NCBI RefSeq assembly: GCF_011008945.1
Contig: NZ_WYCT01000010.1
Location: 1 to 49,796, forward strand
Source: Streptomyces harenosi
Lineage (GTDB): Bacteria; Actinomycetota; Actinomycetes; Streptomycetales; Streptomycetaceae
Length of the DNA stretch: 49,796 nt
Direction of reading: 5' to 3'
Below, piece after piece: positions 17,043-29,467 of the stretch. The translations under genes were made by a program, and so were the position numbers. Every line of letters begins with the position of its first letter. Positions within the stretch are counted from its first letter, which is position 1. The notes under the pieces are model-generated. The model was not told the origin of the DNA. It worked only from the letters and a program-made list of their open reading frames with translations, and ran no database searches.

Positions 17043-18427
17043 TTGCGCAACAGCCTTCCGGCGCGCTCGCGCAGCACCTTCACGGCGTCGGTGGCGGCCT
17101 TCTCGGCCTTGGCACCGGCCTTGTCGGTGGTGCCGCCGGCCCAGGCCCCGGCGTGGAGGGCGACGGCCTTCTTGCGCACGGTCTTCTCGACGGCGAGCGG
17201 CTGGAGGCGGAACTCCCCCGCGTCCCAGCGCAGCAGGGCGAGGCACGCGCCGGAGGCCGCGACCGCCTCGGGCGTGAGGGGTCCGGCCGCCGGGATGCGG
17301 TCGGTGTCCACGGCGATCCGGTGCCCGGTGACGGTGAACGCCATGGTGTCGTCGTCCCGCTGGACGGCGTAGCCCTCCAGGAAGACCGGGACGGCGATGC
17401 GCGCCGGGTGCCGGTCCAGGGGCGCGGTCGCACAGCCGGCGGCGCCGGGCAGGGCGACCCGGGCGGTGGCGAACGCGTCGGCGGGCTCGCCCACGCGGGC
17501 GTGCGCGTCGTCCCAGAGCAGGTCGCCCTCGGCGGTCATCGGCATGTCGGTGAGCTCCATCGAGCGGCCCTCACCGGCCGCCGCCAGCAGCGCCATGTGG
17601 GGGCGCAGCAACTGCCAGACACCGGCCCCGACGACCGTATCGGGCTTGGGCGCGGACACGGCGGCCCGCACCAGCCGGGGCGCGCCACCGCCGGACGGCT
17701 CCAGGACGGCGTGGACCTGGGCCTGCGCGGCGGTGGCGTGTTCCTGGAGGTCGACGCCGAGCGGCAGCAGCCGGCCGGTGACCGTGCCGGCCGCGGGGGT
17801 GCCGGCGGCGCCGGGCACCGTCAGGATCAGCGCGCGCGACCACAGGTCGGCCCAGCGGCGGACCGGGACCCGGTCCAGGGTGGCGCCGGGGCAGGAGGCG
17901 GCCAGTTCGGCGGCGAAGCCGTCCAGGAGCGTGGCCAGGCGGCGCAGGGCCGGGTCCGGGAGCATCGCGGTGACGACCGGGGCGGCCTGGGAGACCACGT
18001 CGTGGTCGATGCCCTGCCATCCGGCGCGGGCCAGGTCGGCCAGCCAGGAGCGGGCGGCGGCGAGCAGGTTGGCTGTCCCGGGCGCGCCGGGCCGCGTGGC
18101 CGGTGCCTCGGCGTGAGTCCGGCCGGTGGCCTCCTCCACGCGTGCCATCAGCGCGTCGTGGGCGGCGCCCAGCAGGGCGGTGCGGGCGGCGGCGAGCAGC
18201 AGGAAGTGGTCCTCGCCCGCGGAGCCGGCCGCCGCCTTCCCGGCCGCCTCGGCCACCTGGGCGGCGAGCGGGGTGCCGGAGACGGCCTGGGCCACTTCCG
18301 CCAGTGCGGCGGCCTGTTCGGGCCGGGGGCGCAGCAGGCCGCCGACGAGGGCGCGGTCCAGGGCGTCGACGGCCGCGAGGGCCTCGTCGAGCCCGGTGAC
18401 GGGTTCGGTGAGCAGATCGGCGCGCAT
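17039..18427 (-). CDS. Conserved protein of the MoxR-VWA-SWIM operon
   Basis: 462 aa from ATG 18427 (TGATG overlap with the SWIM gene). It is mostly alpha-helical and alanine-rich in the first half (EDHFLLLAAARTALLGAAHD), with a beta-rich second half that includes RIAVPVFLEGYAVQRDDDTM and ACLALLRWDAGEFRLQPLAV, and a Lys/Arg-rich C-terminus. I recognise no catalytic motif. The translational coupling on both sides shows that it is produced stoichiometrically with the SWIM and VWA proteins. A scaffold or substrate-recognition role would be plausible but is inference. Confidence 0.7.
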   Translation of the reverse strand: MRADLLTEPVTGLDEALAAVDALDRALVGGLLRPRPEQAAALAEVAQAVSGTPLAAQVAEAAGKAAAGSAGEDHFLLLAAARTALLGAAHDALMARVEEATGRTHAEAPATRPGAPGTANLLAAARSWLADLARAGWQGIDHDVVSQAAPVVTAMLPDPALRRLATLLDGFAAELAASCPGATLDRVPVRRWADLWSRALILTVPGAAGTPAAGTVTGRLLPLGVDLQEHATAAQAQVHAVLEPSGGGAPRLVRAAVSAPKPDTVVGAGVWQLLRPHMALLAAAGEGRSMELTDMPMTAEGDLLWDDAHARVGEPADAFATARVALPGAAGCATAPLDRHPARIAVPVFLEGYAVQRDDDTMAFTVTGHRIAVDTDRIPAAGPLTPEAVAASGACLALLRWDAGEFRLQPLAVEKTVRKKAVALHAGAWAGGTTDKAGAKAEKAATDAVKVLRERAGRLLRK

Positions 18428-18957
18428 CAGGCCACCGCCCTGGTCGGGGGGAACCACTGCATCTCGGGGACGGGCGCGGTGGCCGGGGCGAGTTCGAGGT
18501 AGGCCAGGTGGCGCAGGAAGCGGCTGAAGACGGCGGCGGCCGCGGAGCTGTCCGCCTGCGGCGGCCGGGTCCCGGTCATCGCCTGGGCGAGGGAGGCCGC
18601 GTCCCGCTCCCCGTCGGCGGTCTCGACCTTCAGGTAGCGGGCGACGCGTTCGGGGCCGTACTGCAGGACCGCCTCGGTGACCAGGGCCCGGATGTGGTTG
18701 CAGAAGGACCCGCGGGCGCCGCCGCAGGGACGGTTGTTGTTGGTGCTGCACGCGAAGGCGTAGGTGCCGGCGGCGACGGACGAGACGTAGACCCGCTCGA
18801 TGTCGGAGCCGCTGGAGACGACGCCCTGCAGACGCCCCTCGGCGAGCTCGACGAAGGGCACCTTGGCCAGCTTGCGGGGCCTGGCCGGCCGTATCACCCG
18901 GGCCGTGCTGGACTGCTCCCAGTCCTGCGGGGCCCGCCGGTTCTCGAGGTCGGACAA
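18427..18957 (-). CDS. SWIM zinc-finger protein
   Basis: 176 aa. A TTG at 18957 is chosen as start because AAAGGAG sits 8 nt before it; the frame is open further upstream. The SWIM signature reads YAFACSTNNNRPCGG, then SFCNHIRALV (Cys70, Cys78, Cys86, His88), a CxnCx1H zinc site known to bind DNA or protein. SWIM proteins recur in MoxR-VWA operons. This is the first gene of the operon and its 5' leader carries an inverted repeat (18990-19003). Confidence 0.82.
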   Translation of the reverse strand: MSDLENRRAPQDWEQSSTARVIRPARPRKLAKVPFVELAEGRLQGVVSSGSDIERVYVSSVAAGTYAFACSTNNNRPCGGARGSFCNHIRALVTEAVLQYGPERVARYLKVETADGERDAASLAQAMTGTRPPQADSSAAAAVFSRFLRHLAYLELAPATAPVPEMQWFPPTRAVA

Positions 18958-18989
18958 CGCACCATCTCCTTTGCCGCACAGGGAAGTCG

Positions 18990-19003
18990 GCGCCACTTGG
19001 CGC
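18990..19003. promoter_or_regulatory. Inverted repeat GCGCCA-CT-TGGCGC upstream of the SWIM operon
   Basis: A perfect 6-bp dyad with a 2-bp centre lies 33 bp before the SWIM-gene start. It could be an operator or a small mRNA hairpin. No clear -35/-10 pair with correct spacing was found next to it. Confidence 0.35.
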
Positions 19004-19177
19004 AACACGGCCGAACATAGTGGCGACCACTGACAACGCCGGTCGCACCGCCCGCCGAGCGGGGGGGTGACCGGCGTCGTGCGGCGGGAGACCGGCCGCG
19101 GCGGAAGAGGCGGACGCGCGTCGGGCGCCCGCCCGGCTCCGGCGGGGCCCGGTGCGGGGGGGGGTTCCCAAGGCGCG

Positions 19178-21076
19178 CTAGACCACCGCCTTCGCCGCGG
19201 CGGCGGCCTCGGCCGGCTGCCGTTCGAACTGGGTGCGGTACAGGTCGGCGTACCGGCCGCCGGCCGCCAGGAGTTCCTCGTGGGTGCCCCGCTCGACGAT
19301 GCGGCCGGACTCCACGACGAGGATTTGGTCGGCGGCGCGGACCGTGGACAGGCGGTGGGCGATGACGACGGCCGTCCTGCCCGCCAGTGCCTCGGCGAGG
19401 GCCTCCTGGACGGCGGCCTCCGAGGTGTTGTCGAGGTGGGCGGTGGCCTCGTCGAGGATGACGACGCGCTGGCGGGCCAGGAGCAGCCGGGCGATGGTCA
19501 TGCGCTGGCGCTCGCCCCCGGACAGCCGGTAGCCGCGCTCGCCGACCACCGTGTCCAGGCCGTCGGGCAGGGAGCGCACGAGCTCCTCCAGGCGGGCGCG
19601 GCGCAGGGCGTCCCACAGGTCGTCGTCGGTGGCTTCGGGCCGGGCGAGCAGGAGGTTGGCGCGGACGGTGTCGTGGAAGAGGTGGCCGTCCTGGGTGACC
19701 AGGCCGACCGTCGCGCGCAGCGAACGGGCGCTCAGGTCCCGCACGTCGACGCCGCCGACCCGTACGCTGCCCGCGTCGACGTCGTACAGCCGAGGCAGCA
19801 GTTGGGCGATGGTCGACTTCCCGGCGCCGGAGGAGCCGACGAGGGCGATCGTCTCGCCGGGTTCGGCGCGGAAGGAGATGCCGTGCAGGACCTCGGACCC
19901 GCCGCGGGTGTCCAGGGAGGCGACCTCCTCCAGGGAGGCCAGGGAGACCTTGTCGGCGGACGGGTAGCCGAAGCGGACGTCGTCGAACTCCACGGCGACC
20001 GGGCCGTCGGGGACCTCGCGGGCGCCGGGATCGTCCTGGATGAGCGGCGTGAGGTCCAGCACCTCGAAGACGCGCTCGAAGCTGACCAGCGCGCTCATCA
20101 CTTCCACGCGCGCCCCCGCGAGCGCGGTGAGCGGCGCGTACATCCGGGTCAGGAGCAGCGCCAGGGACACGACGGCGCCCGGCTCCAGGGTGCCGCGCAG
20201 CGCGAACCAGCCGCCGAGTCCGTAGACGAGGGCGAGCGCCAGGGCGGAGACCAGGGTGAGCGCGGTGATGAAGGTGGCCTGGGCGGTGGCGGTGCGCACG
20301 CCGATGTCGGCGACCCGGCGGGCGCGCAGCGCGAACTGGGCGGATTCCTCCTCCGGCCGCCCGAAGAGCTTGACCAGTGTGGCGCCGGGCGCGGAGAAGC
20401 GTTCGGTCATGCGGGTGCCCATCGCCGCGTTGAGCGTGGCGGCCTCGCGCTGCATGCGGGCCATGCGCCGGCCCATCCGGCGGGCCGGGATCACGAAGAC
20501 CGGCAGCAGCACCAGCGCCAGCAGGGTGATCCGCCAGGACAGGGTGAGCATGACGGCGAGGGTGAGCAGCAGGGTGACCAGGTTGCTGACCACGCCGGAC
20601 AGCGTGTTGCTGAAGGCCCGCTGGGCGCCGATGACGTCGTTGTTGAGCCGGGAGACCAGGGCGCCCGTCCGGGTGCGGGTGAAGAACGCGACCGGCATGC
20701 GCTGCACATGGTCGAACACGGCGGTGCGCAGATCGAGGATGAGTCCCTCCCCGAGGGTGGCCGACAGGCGGCGGGCGAGGATGCCGAGGGCCGCCTCGGC
20801 GACCGCGATGAGCGCGATCAGCAGGGCCAGGCGTACCACCGTGCCCTCGTCGCCGCCCGTGACGATCACGTCGACGACGCGCCCGGCCAGCACGGGGGTG
20901 GCCACGGCGAGCATCGCGGTCGCCACCCCCAGCAGCACGAACAGGGTGATGCGGCGGCGGTGCGGACGGGCGAAGGCGCCGATGCGGCGCAGGGTCGCGC
21001 GGGCGAGGGGACGGCGTTCCTGCTCGGCGTTCATGACGCTGTGCAGTTGCATCCAGGCTGTGGTCTCCATGCTCAT
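19178..21076 (-). CDS. ABC exporter, fused permease-ATPase, SoxR-box controlled
   Basis: 632 aa. Six transmembrane helices (from RRITLFVLLGVATAMLAVAT to about residue 320) are followed by an ATPase with Walker A ALVGSSGAGKST, a Q-loop VGLVTQDGH, signature LSGGERQRM, Walker B RVVILDEATAHLD and switch His in VVIAHRLSTV. It is a half-transporter expected to dimerise and export small hydrophobic molecules. Upstream on its promoter is an 18-bp SoxR-type dyad (21093-21110) between a -35 and -10 spaced 19 bp. I recall that the S. coelicolor SoxR regulon includes an ABC transporter of this kind (SCO7008) and that icd is SCO7000, so synteny is possible. Confidence 0.9.
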   Translation of the reverse strand: MSMETTAWMQLHSVMNAEQERRPLARATLRRIGAFARPHRRRITLFVLLGVATAMLAVATPVLAGRVVDVIVTGGDEGTVVRLALLIALIAVAEAALGILARRLSATLGEGLILDLRTAVFDHVQRMPVAFFTRTRTGALVSRLNNDVIGAQRAFSNTLSGVVSNLVTLLLTLAVMLTLSWRITLLALVLLPVFVIPARRMGRRMARMQREAATLNAAMGTRMTERFSAPGATLVKLFGRPEEESAQFALRARRVADIGVRTATAQATFITALTLVSALALALVYGLGGWFALRGTLEPGAVVSLALLLTRMYAPLTALAGARVEVMSALVSFERVFEVLDLTPLIQDDPGAREVPDGPVAVEFDDVRFGYPSADKVSLASLEEVASLDTRGGSEVLHGISFRAEPGETIALVGSSGAGKSTIAQLLPRLYDVDAGSVRVGGVDVRDLSARSLRATVGLVTQDGHLFHDTVRANLLLARPEATDDDLWDALRRARLEELVRSLPDGLDTVVGERGYRLSGGERQRMTIARLLLARQRVVILDEATAHLDNTSEAAVQEALAEALAGRTAVVIAHRLSTVRAADQILVVESGRIVERGTHEELLAAGGRYADLYRTQFERQPAEAAAAAKAVV

Positions 21077-21083
21077 GGCAGCG

Positions 21084-21114
21084 AACCTAAAACCTCAAGC
21101 TTCATTGAGGTCAA
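21084..21114 (-). promoter_or_regulatory. SoxR-type promoter with CCTCAA-N6-TTGAGG dyad
   Basis: On the minus strand TTGACC (21109-21114) and TAGGTT (21084-21089) are 19 bp apart, the elongated spacer typical of MerR-family activation. The spacer contains CCTCAATGAAGCTTGAGG (21093-21110), whose half-sites match the known SoxR box half-sites exactly. It would drive the ABC exporter in response to redox-cycling compounds. Confidence 0.72.
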
Positions 21115-21217
21115 GGTACCGCCGCACGTGCGGCGGAGGTGTCCGCCGGACGGCCGTAAGCCGCCGTCCCCGCCGGCGCCACCCGCCGTTGGCGTGGCCC
21201 GGCGACACTCCCGGGAT

Positions 21218-22192
21218 GTGACCGCGGTCCGCCTCTTCGGCCTCCCCCGGGCGCGGCTGTCCCGCCGCGTCCCCGTCCGTACCGTGCTCTGCCTGCTGCC
21301 GCCGGTGCTCGTCGCCGTGTTCGCGGTGCGGCACCGGTCCGTGCTCGCCGAGGGCGTGCGCCACCTCGCGACCGCCGACCGGCCCTGGCTGCTGGCCGCG
21401 GCCGGAGCCACCTGCCTGACCTGGGTCGCCGCCGCCTGCACCCGCCAGGGCGCCGTCGTGGAACGGCTGCCCGGGCGCCGGCTGCTCGCCGTGCAGTTCG
21501 CGGCGGGCGCCGCCAACCACCTGCTGCCGACGGGGCTGGGCGCCGGTGCGGTGAACCTGCGGTTCATGACGGTGTGCGGGCTGCCGCTCGCCCGGTCCTC
21601 GGCCGCCCTCGCGCTGTACCTGCTGGCGGAGGGCGTGGGCCGGCTGGCCCTGCTGGGCGCCCTGCTGGTCGCCTCCCCGGGCGCGGTGCGGCTCGGCACC
21701 CTGCTGCCCGGGGGCGCACTCGCACCGCTGCTGGCGGCCGTCGCGGCGCTCCTGGTCGCCGCGGTGGGCGTCCTGGCCGCCGTACGACGGCTGCGCAGGG
21801 GCGCGCTGTCGTTTCTGCGGACGGCGCTCGCGGAGGCGCGCGCCGTCCACACGCGTCCGGCGCGGGCGCTGGCGCTGTGGGGCGGGTCGCTCGCCTTCCC
21901 CGCGCTCCAGGCCGCCGGGCTGGTCCTGACCGGGCGGGCGCTGGGCCTGGCGGTGCCGCCCGCGCACATGGCGCTGGCCTACCTGGCGGCGACGGTCGCG
22001 GTGGCCCTCGTGCCCACCCCGGGCGGCCTGGGCTCCGTCGAGGCCGCCCTGGTGGTGGCCCTGGTCGCGGTGGGCGGCCCGGCGGCCGTGGCGACCGCGG
22101 CCGTCCTCGCCTACCGGATCATCACCGTCTGGCTGCCGCTGCTGCCGGGGGCGCTGACACTGGCCGCGCTGGTGCGGCTGAAGGTGATCTGA
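21218..22192 (+). CDS. Lysylphosphatidylglycerol synthase TM / YbhN-like flippase-type membrane protein
   Basis: 324 aa from GTG 21218 (GTG 21194 is an alternative). It has about eight hydrophobic helices, including LLPPVLVAVFAV, PWLLAAAGATCLTWVAAACT and the conserved ANHLLPTGLGAGAVNLRFM motif. A VALVPTPGGLGSVEAALVVA segment follows, typical of the UPF0104/AglD family that includes MprF-type flippase domains. It lacks the soluble synthase domain, so it probably moves a lipid or glycolipid across the membrane. It is transcribed divergently from the SoxR-box ABC exporter. Confidence 0.8.
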   Translation: MTAVRLFGLPRARLSRRVPVRTVLCLLPPVLVAVFAVRHRSVLAEGVRHLATADRPWLLAAAGATCLTWVAAACTRQGAVVERLPGRRLLAVQFAAGAANHLLPTGLGAGAVNLRFMTVCGLPLARSSAALALYLLAEGVGRLALLGALLVASPGAVRLGTLLPGGALAPLLAAVAALLVAAVGVLAAVRRLRRGALSFLRTALAEARAVHTRPARALALWGGSLAFPALQAAGLVLTGRALGLAVPPAHMALAYLAATVAVALVPTPGGLGSVEAALVVALVAVGGPAAVATAAVLAYRIITVWLPLLPGALTLAALVRLKVI

Positions 22193-22389
22193 CGCCCGCG
22201 TGCGACACCCGGCGCCGCGGGCCCCCGGGCGGGACGCAGGCACCCGTCGGCAGCCGCTCGTCCGACTCCCGCGGCGGCCGGGCCCGCTACGGGCCACCCC
22301 CGCCGATACGGCAGGATGAACGGTCGCGCCGGTCGAACTTCCTTGCGGACCGGTACGACGGCACATCCCGGAATCGAGCAGGTGACGAC

Positions 22390-22466
22390 GTGACGACACT
22401 TCACAACCGGCCGCCGGCGAGGACCCTCGCCGAAGCCGCCCTCCGCACGGCCCAGGGAGGTGTCCG

Positions 22467-22470
<4 letters not shown>
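22390..22470 (+). CDS. Small leader ORF coupled to the MscS gene (26 aa)
   Basis: GTG at 22390 opens a 26-codon frame (MTTLHNRPPARTLAEAAL...) whose stop overlaps the MscS start as GTGA. The MscS RBS (GGGAGG) lies inside it. A weak AGG precedes its own start. Short coupled ORFs of this kind can act as translational leaders; it may instead be a chance frame. Confidence 0.35.
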
Positions 22471-26730
<4,260 letters not shown>

Positions 26731-26775
26731 ACACCCGTCGGGCCGCCGGCCGGTGCCGGGAGCTCCGCGCGTTCC

Positions 26776-27291
26776 TCAGGCCCGCAGCCACTCGGTGACG
26801 ACCACCTCGCCGCCGGTCCGCAGCCGCAGCGCGAACGGCCCGGCCGGCGGGGCCTGGCCGGTGAACCGGCCCATGTCGTCGGCGGTGAGCCGGGCGAACC
26901 GGCGCGGCCCGCTGAGCATCTCGATCCGGGCCGGCCCCGGCGGCATCACCTGCCCGATCAGCCCGTCCGCCGTCAGCTCCACGTCGACCGTCACCCCGTC
27001 CGCGTCGAACGTCAGCATCCGCGGCGCGTCCTCCGCTCCCCGGACGGGGAGGGCGTCGACCAGTGAGTCGAAGGTCAGCTCGGCGACCCGGGCCTGGAGG
27101 TCGTGCAGGGCGTGGGCCTCGACGGCGATCGCCCGCAGGGCGGCCGGGACCGGGTCCAGGATCGCGGCGGCCTGTCGCAACTCCTCCTCCAGCAGGCCGT
27201 CCTCGAGCTCTCCCTCGCCGAACCGCCCGTCCGCCGGCCCCTCCTGCGCCGAACCGTCACCGTGGACGCCGTCGTCGTGCGTGCCGCTCAT
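26776..27291 (-). CDS. Small protein co-translated with sigma factor (CHAT locus)
   Basis: 171 aa from ATG 27291, overlapping the sigma factor stop as ATGA. An acidic N-terminus and a helical segment (about 24-72, [20 protein letters not shown], then [20 protein letters not shown]) are followed by a beta-rich C-terminal domain containing [56 protein letters not shown]. There is no signal or membrane segment. Tight coupling to a sigma factor suggests a regulator, anti-sigma-like protein, or protease substrate. None is proven from sequence. Confidence 0.65.
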   Translation of the reverse strand: MSGTHDDGVHGDGSAQEGPADGRFGEGELEDGLLEEELRQAAAILDPVPAALRAIAVEAHALHDLQARVAELTFDSLVDALPVRGAEDAPRMLTFDADGVTVDVELTADGLIGQVMPPGPARIEMLSGPRRFARLTADDMGRFTGQAPPAGPFALRLRTGGEVVVTEWLRA

Positions 27292-27863
27292 CCTGTCCCC
27301 CGCCGCTCCAGCCGGGACCGCAGCCGGCGCAGGCAGCGCTGGCGTGTCGGCCCGATGCTGCCCACCGCGATCCCTAGCGCGGCGGACACCTCCTGATAGC
27401 TGGGCGGCGGCGAGGCCATCAGCACGCGCAGCAACTGCCTGCACCGCTCGCCCAGTTCCTCGAACTCCTGCCACAGCCGGCGGACCCGCTCGCTCTCGGC
27501 GGCGGCCTCCTCGGAGTCGAGCACCGACTCCTCCGGCGTGGGCTCCTCACTGACCCGGTCCAGCAGGTGCGGATCGTCCGTCGGCATCCACCGCCGCTGC
27601 GCCCTGAGCACCTTCAGGCACTCGTGCCGCGCCGTACTCGCCAGCCATGCGCCGGCCTTCTCCCGCTCCCGCAGCCGCCCCAGGTGCTGGGCGAAGCGGA
27701 ACCATGCGGTCTGGTAGACCTCGTGGGCGTCCGCGTCGGACAGCCCGTGTGCCCGCACCACCGACCACACCAGCGGGCCCAACCCGTCCACCAGCGCTTT
27801 CCAGGCCGCCGCGTCTCCGTCGGCGGCGGACTGGACGAGCGCGCCGACCTCTGCACGATCCAC
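27288..27863 (-). CDS. ECF-type RNA polymerase sigma factor
   Basis: 191 aa from GTG 27863. Region 2 is ALVDGLGPLVWSVVRAHGLS, DADAHEVYQTAWFRFAQHLG, with WLASTARHECLKVLRAQRRW. An acidic linker (PEESVLDSEEAAAESERV) leads to region 4, PPPSYQEVSAALGIAVGSIG, PTRQRCLRRLRSRLE. No large C-terminal extension. It is followed by the co-translated small protein and preceded by a divergent-facing subtilisin gene on the same strand. Promoter specificity cannot be read, but an inverted repeat containing two GTCGTAC copies lies just before it and may be its own target. Confidence 0.85.
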   Translation of the reverse strand: MDRAEVGALVQSAADGDAAAWKALVDGLGPLVWSVVRAHGLSDADAHEVYQTAWFRFAQHLGRLREREKAGAWLASTARHECLKVLRAQRRWMPTDDPHLLDRVSEEPTPEESVLDSEEAAAESERVRRLWQEFEELGERCRQLLRVLMASPPPSYQEVSAALGIAVGSIGPTRQRCLRRLRSRLERRGTG

Positions 27864-27878
27864 GGCCCCACCCCTCGT

Positions 27879-27897
27879 GTACGACAGGACATCGTAC
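27879..27897. promoter_or_regulatory. Inverted repeat GTACGA-N7-TCGTAC before sigma gene
   Basis: A perfect 6-bp dyad with a 7-bp centre lies 15-34 bp upstream of the sigma factor GTG. Read on the minus strand the same site is two direct copies of GTCGTAC spaced 15 bp. It may be an operator or part of an auto-regulated promoter. Confidence 0.45.
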
Positions 27898-27922
27898 GAC
27901 GTGGAAGGGGCGCTTCCGCGAC

Positions 27923-29359
27923 TCACGGCCGCCGGCCCGGGCGCGTCACCGGCACCGGACGCCAGGTCGGCGGCAGCAGCGCCGGCACCCGCTCTCCGCG
28001 CACCACCGCCCGCGCGGTGCCGGCCGCGAGCAGTTGCTTGCGGGCGGCGCGCGGGTCGGTCTCCCGGTGCGCCGTCATGTGGGCGGCGACCAGTCCGGCG
28101 ACGGCGGGAGTGGCGAACGAGGTGCCGCTCCACTGCGCGTGGCCCTCGAACATCACCTGGTCCGGCTTGCCGGTGGCCGTCTCCCCCGGCTCGCTCAGCA
28201 CCCCGGTGTGCCGGGGGTGCGCGCAGGTGCAGGCGTAGCGGAAGCCGTACCGGCAGTCGTCGTAGGTGGAGTGCTGGTACACGTACGGCACCGGGGTCCG
28301 GAAGCCGGTGAGGGCGCTGGTGAGGCGCTCGCCGGGGGCGTAGACGTTCACCCACGGGCCGTGGTTGGTGAAGCAGGCGCCGCTCTCGCCGTCGCCGCGC
28401 AGCGCCCCGACGGACAGGACGCAGTCCTGGTAGCCGGGCAGGTCGGCGTAGGCGGCCGGCCAGAACGGCGTGTCGGCGGCGTTGTTGCCGGCGGCGGCGA
28501 CGAGCAGGGTGCGCTGCTCGCGCAGCTCCTCCATGAAGGCGGCCAGCCCCAGCAGGCCGTCGGTGCGGCCGTTGGCGGTGCCGGCGGAGAGGCTGATGAG
28601 GTCGGGCCACCCGCCCCGGTCCACCGCCTCGAACAGCCTCTCCCCGAACTCGGACTCCAGGACGGCCCCGGCGTCGTTGAGCGTGTTGCGGACGACGACG
28701 TCCGTGTTGGGGGCGACGGCCGCGAGGACCCCGGCGATGAACGTGCCGTGGCCGACGTAGGGCTGGAGGATCCCGTCCTCGTCGCACTCCTGGATCTGGA
28801 GGTCGCCGCCGGTGTGGGCGAGAAGCGGGGAGCAGCGGTGGTCGTGCACGAGTCCGGTGTCGACGACGAGGACGCCGACGGCGGTCTCCGCGTCGTACGG
28901 GGTGCCGGCCGGGGCCGGGTTGGCGGGCTCGGAGCGCGGGACGGGCACCGGTTCGTCGCCGGGGCAGGCGTTGACGGCGATGTGCACCACGTGGTTGCGG
29001 CCGACCAGTCTGCGGCCCGCCCGGCCCTCCACCGCCGTCAGGGAGCGCAGGGCATGCCCGACGGCCGGGTCGCCGGTGCCGTCGCCCTCGCCGGGGTCGG
29101 CTACCCGGATGCGGGTGATGCCCGTCCGGTTGGTCTCCGGGCTCTCCCGGCGCACCTGGTCGGCGGTCAGCCCGGCGAAGGCGGTGAAGTGCTCGCGCAC
29201 GGTGTCCTCCACCAGGCGCGCCTCGTCGCCGTCGCGGGCGAGGATGACGCCCTTCTCGTAGAAGAACCCGGCGGATTCGTCCGGTCCTATCACCAGGGGG
29301 ACGTCCGGCATCGAGCGCTGGATCTGCTGGAACTGCTCGCGGAATCGCTGCGGTGCCAT
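27923..29359 (-). CDS. Cytoplasmic subtilisin-like serine protease (S8)
   Basis: 478 aa from ATG 29359 behind GGGAGGAC. The catalytic triad is complete: Asp167 in GVLVVDTGLV, His204 in YVGHGTFIAGV and Ser414 in WSGTSFATPAVAG, with the oxyanion Asn in VAAAGNNAAD. There is no signal peptide, so it acts inside the cell. The N-terminal 155 residues are an extra domain that might be an inhibitory or sensing part. A cluster of cysteines (DDCRYGFRYACTCAH, about 368-381) is unusual in S8 enzymes and may bind metal. It is divergent from the TPR-CHAT gene and upstream of the sigma factor. Confidence 0.88.
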   Translation of the reverse strand: MAPQRFREQFQQIQRSMPDVPLVIGPDESAGFFYEKGVILARDGDEARLVEDTVREHFTAFAGLTADQVRRESPETNRTGITRIRVADPGEGDGTGDPAVGHALRSLTAVEGRAGRRLVGRNHVVHIAVNACPGDEPVPVPRSEPANPAPAGTPYDAETAVGVLVVDTGLVHDHRCSPLLAHTGGDLQIQECDEDGILQPYVGHGTFIAGVLAAVAPNTDVVVRNTLNDAGAVLESEFGERLFEAVDRGGWPDLISLSAGTANGRTDGLLGLAAFMEELREQRTLLVAAAGNNAADTPFWPAAYADLPGYQDCVLSVGALRGDGESGACFTNHGPWVNVYAPGERLTSALTGFRTPVPYVYQHSTYDDCRYGFRYACTCAHPRHTGVLSEPGETATGKPDQVMFEGHAQWSGTSFATPAVAGLVAAHMTAHRETDPRAARKQLLAAGTARAVVRGERVPALLPPTWRPVPVTRPGRRP

Positions 29360-29454
29360 GGCGTGTCCTCCCACGGGACGGTGGTCGTCAAACAGAGTCC
29401 GGAGGCGGCTGCCTGATACAGACCCCGGACCTGCGGGGGGCGGTTGCGGACCAC

Positions 29455-29460
29455 TACCAT
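29455..29460 (+). promoter_or_regulatory. Putative -10 element of the CHAT gene (leaderless start)
   Basis: TACCAT ends 7 nt before the GTG start at 29468, the distance expected when transcription begins at or next to the start codon. No good RBS spacing is present (GGAGGG abuts the GTG), so leaderless translation is plausible. No clear -35 was found. Confidence 0.35.
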
Positions 29461-29467
29461 CCGGAGG

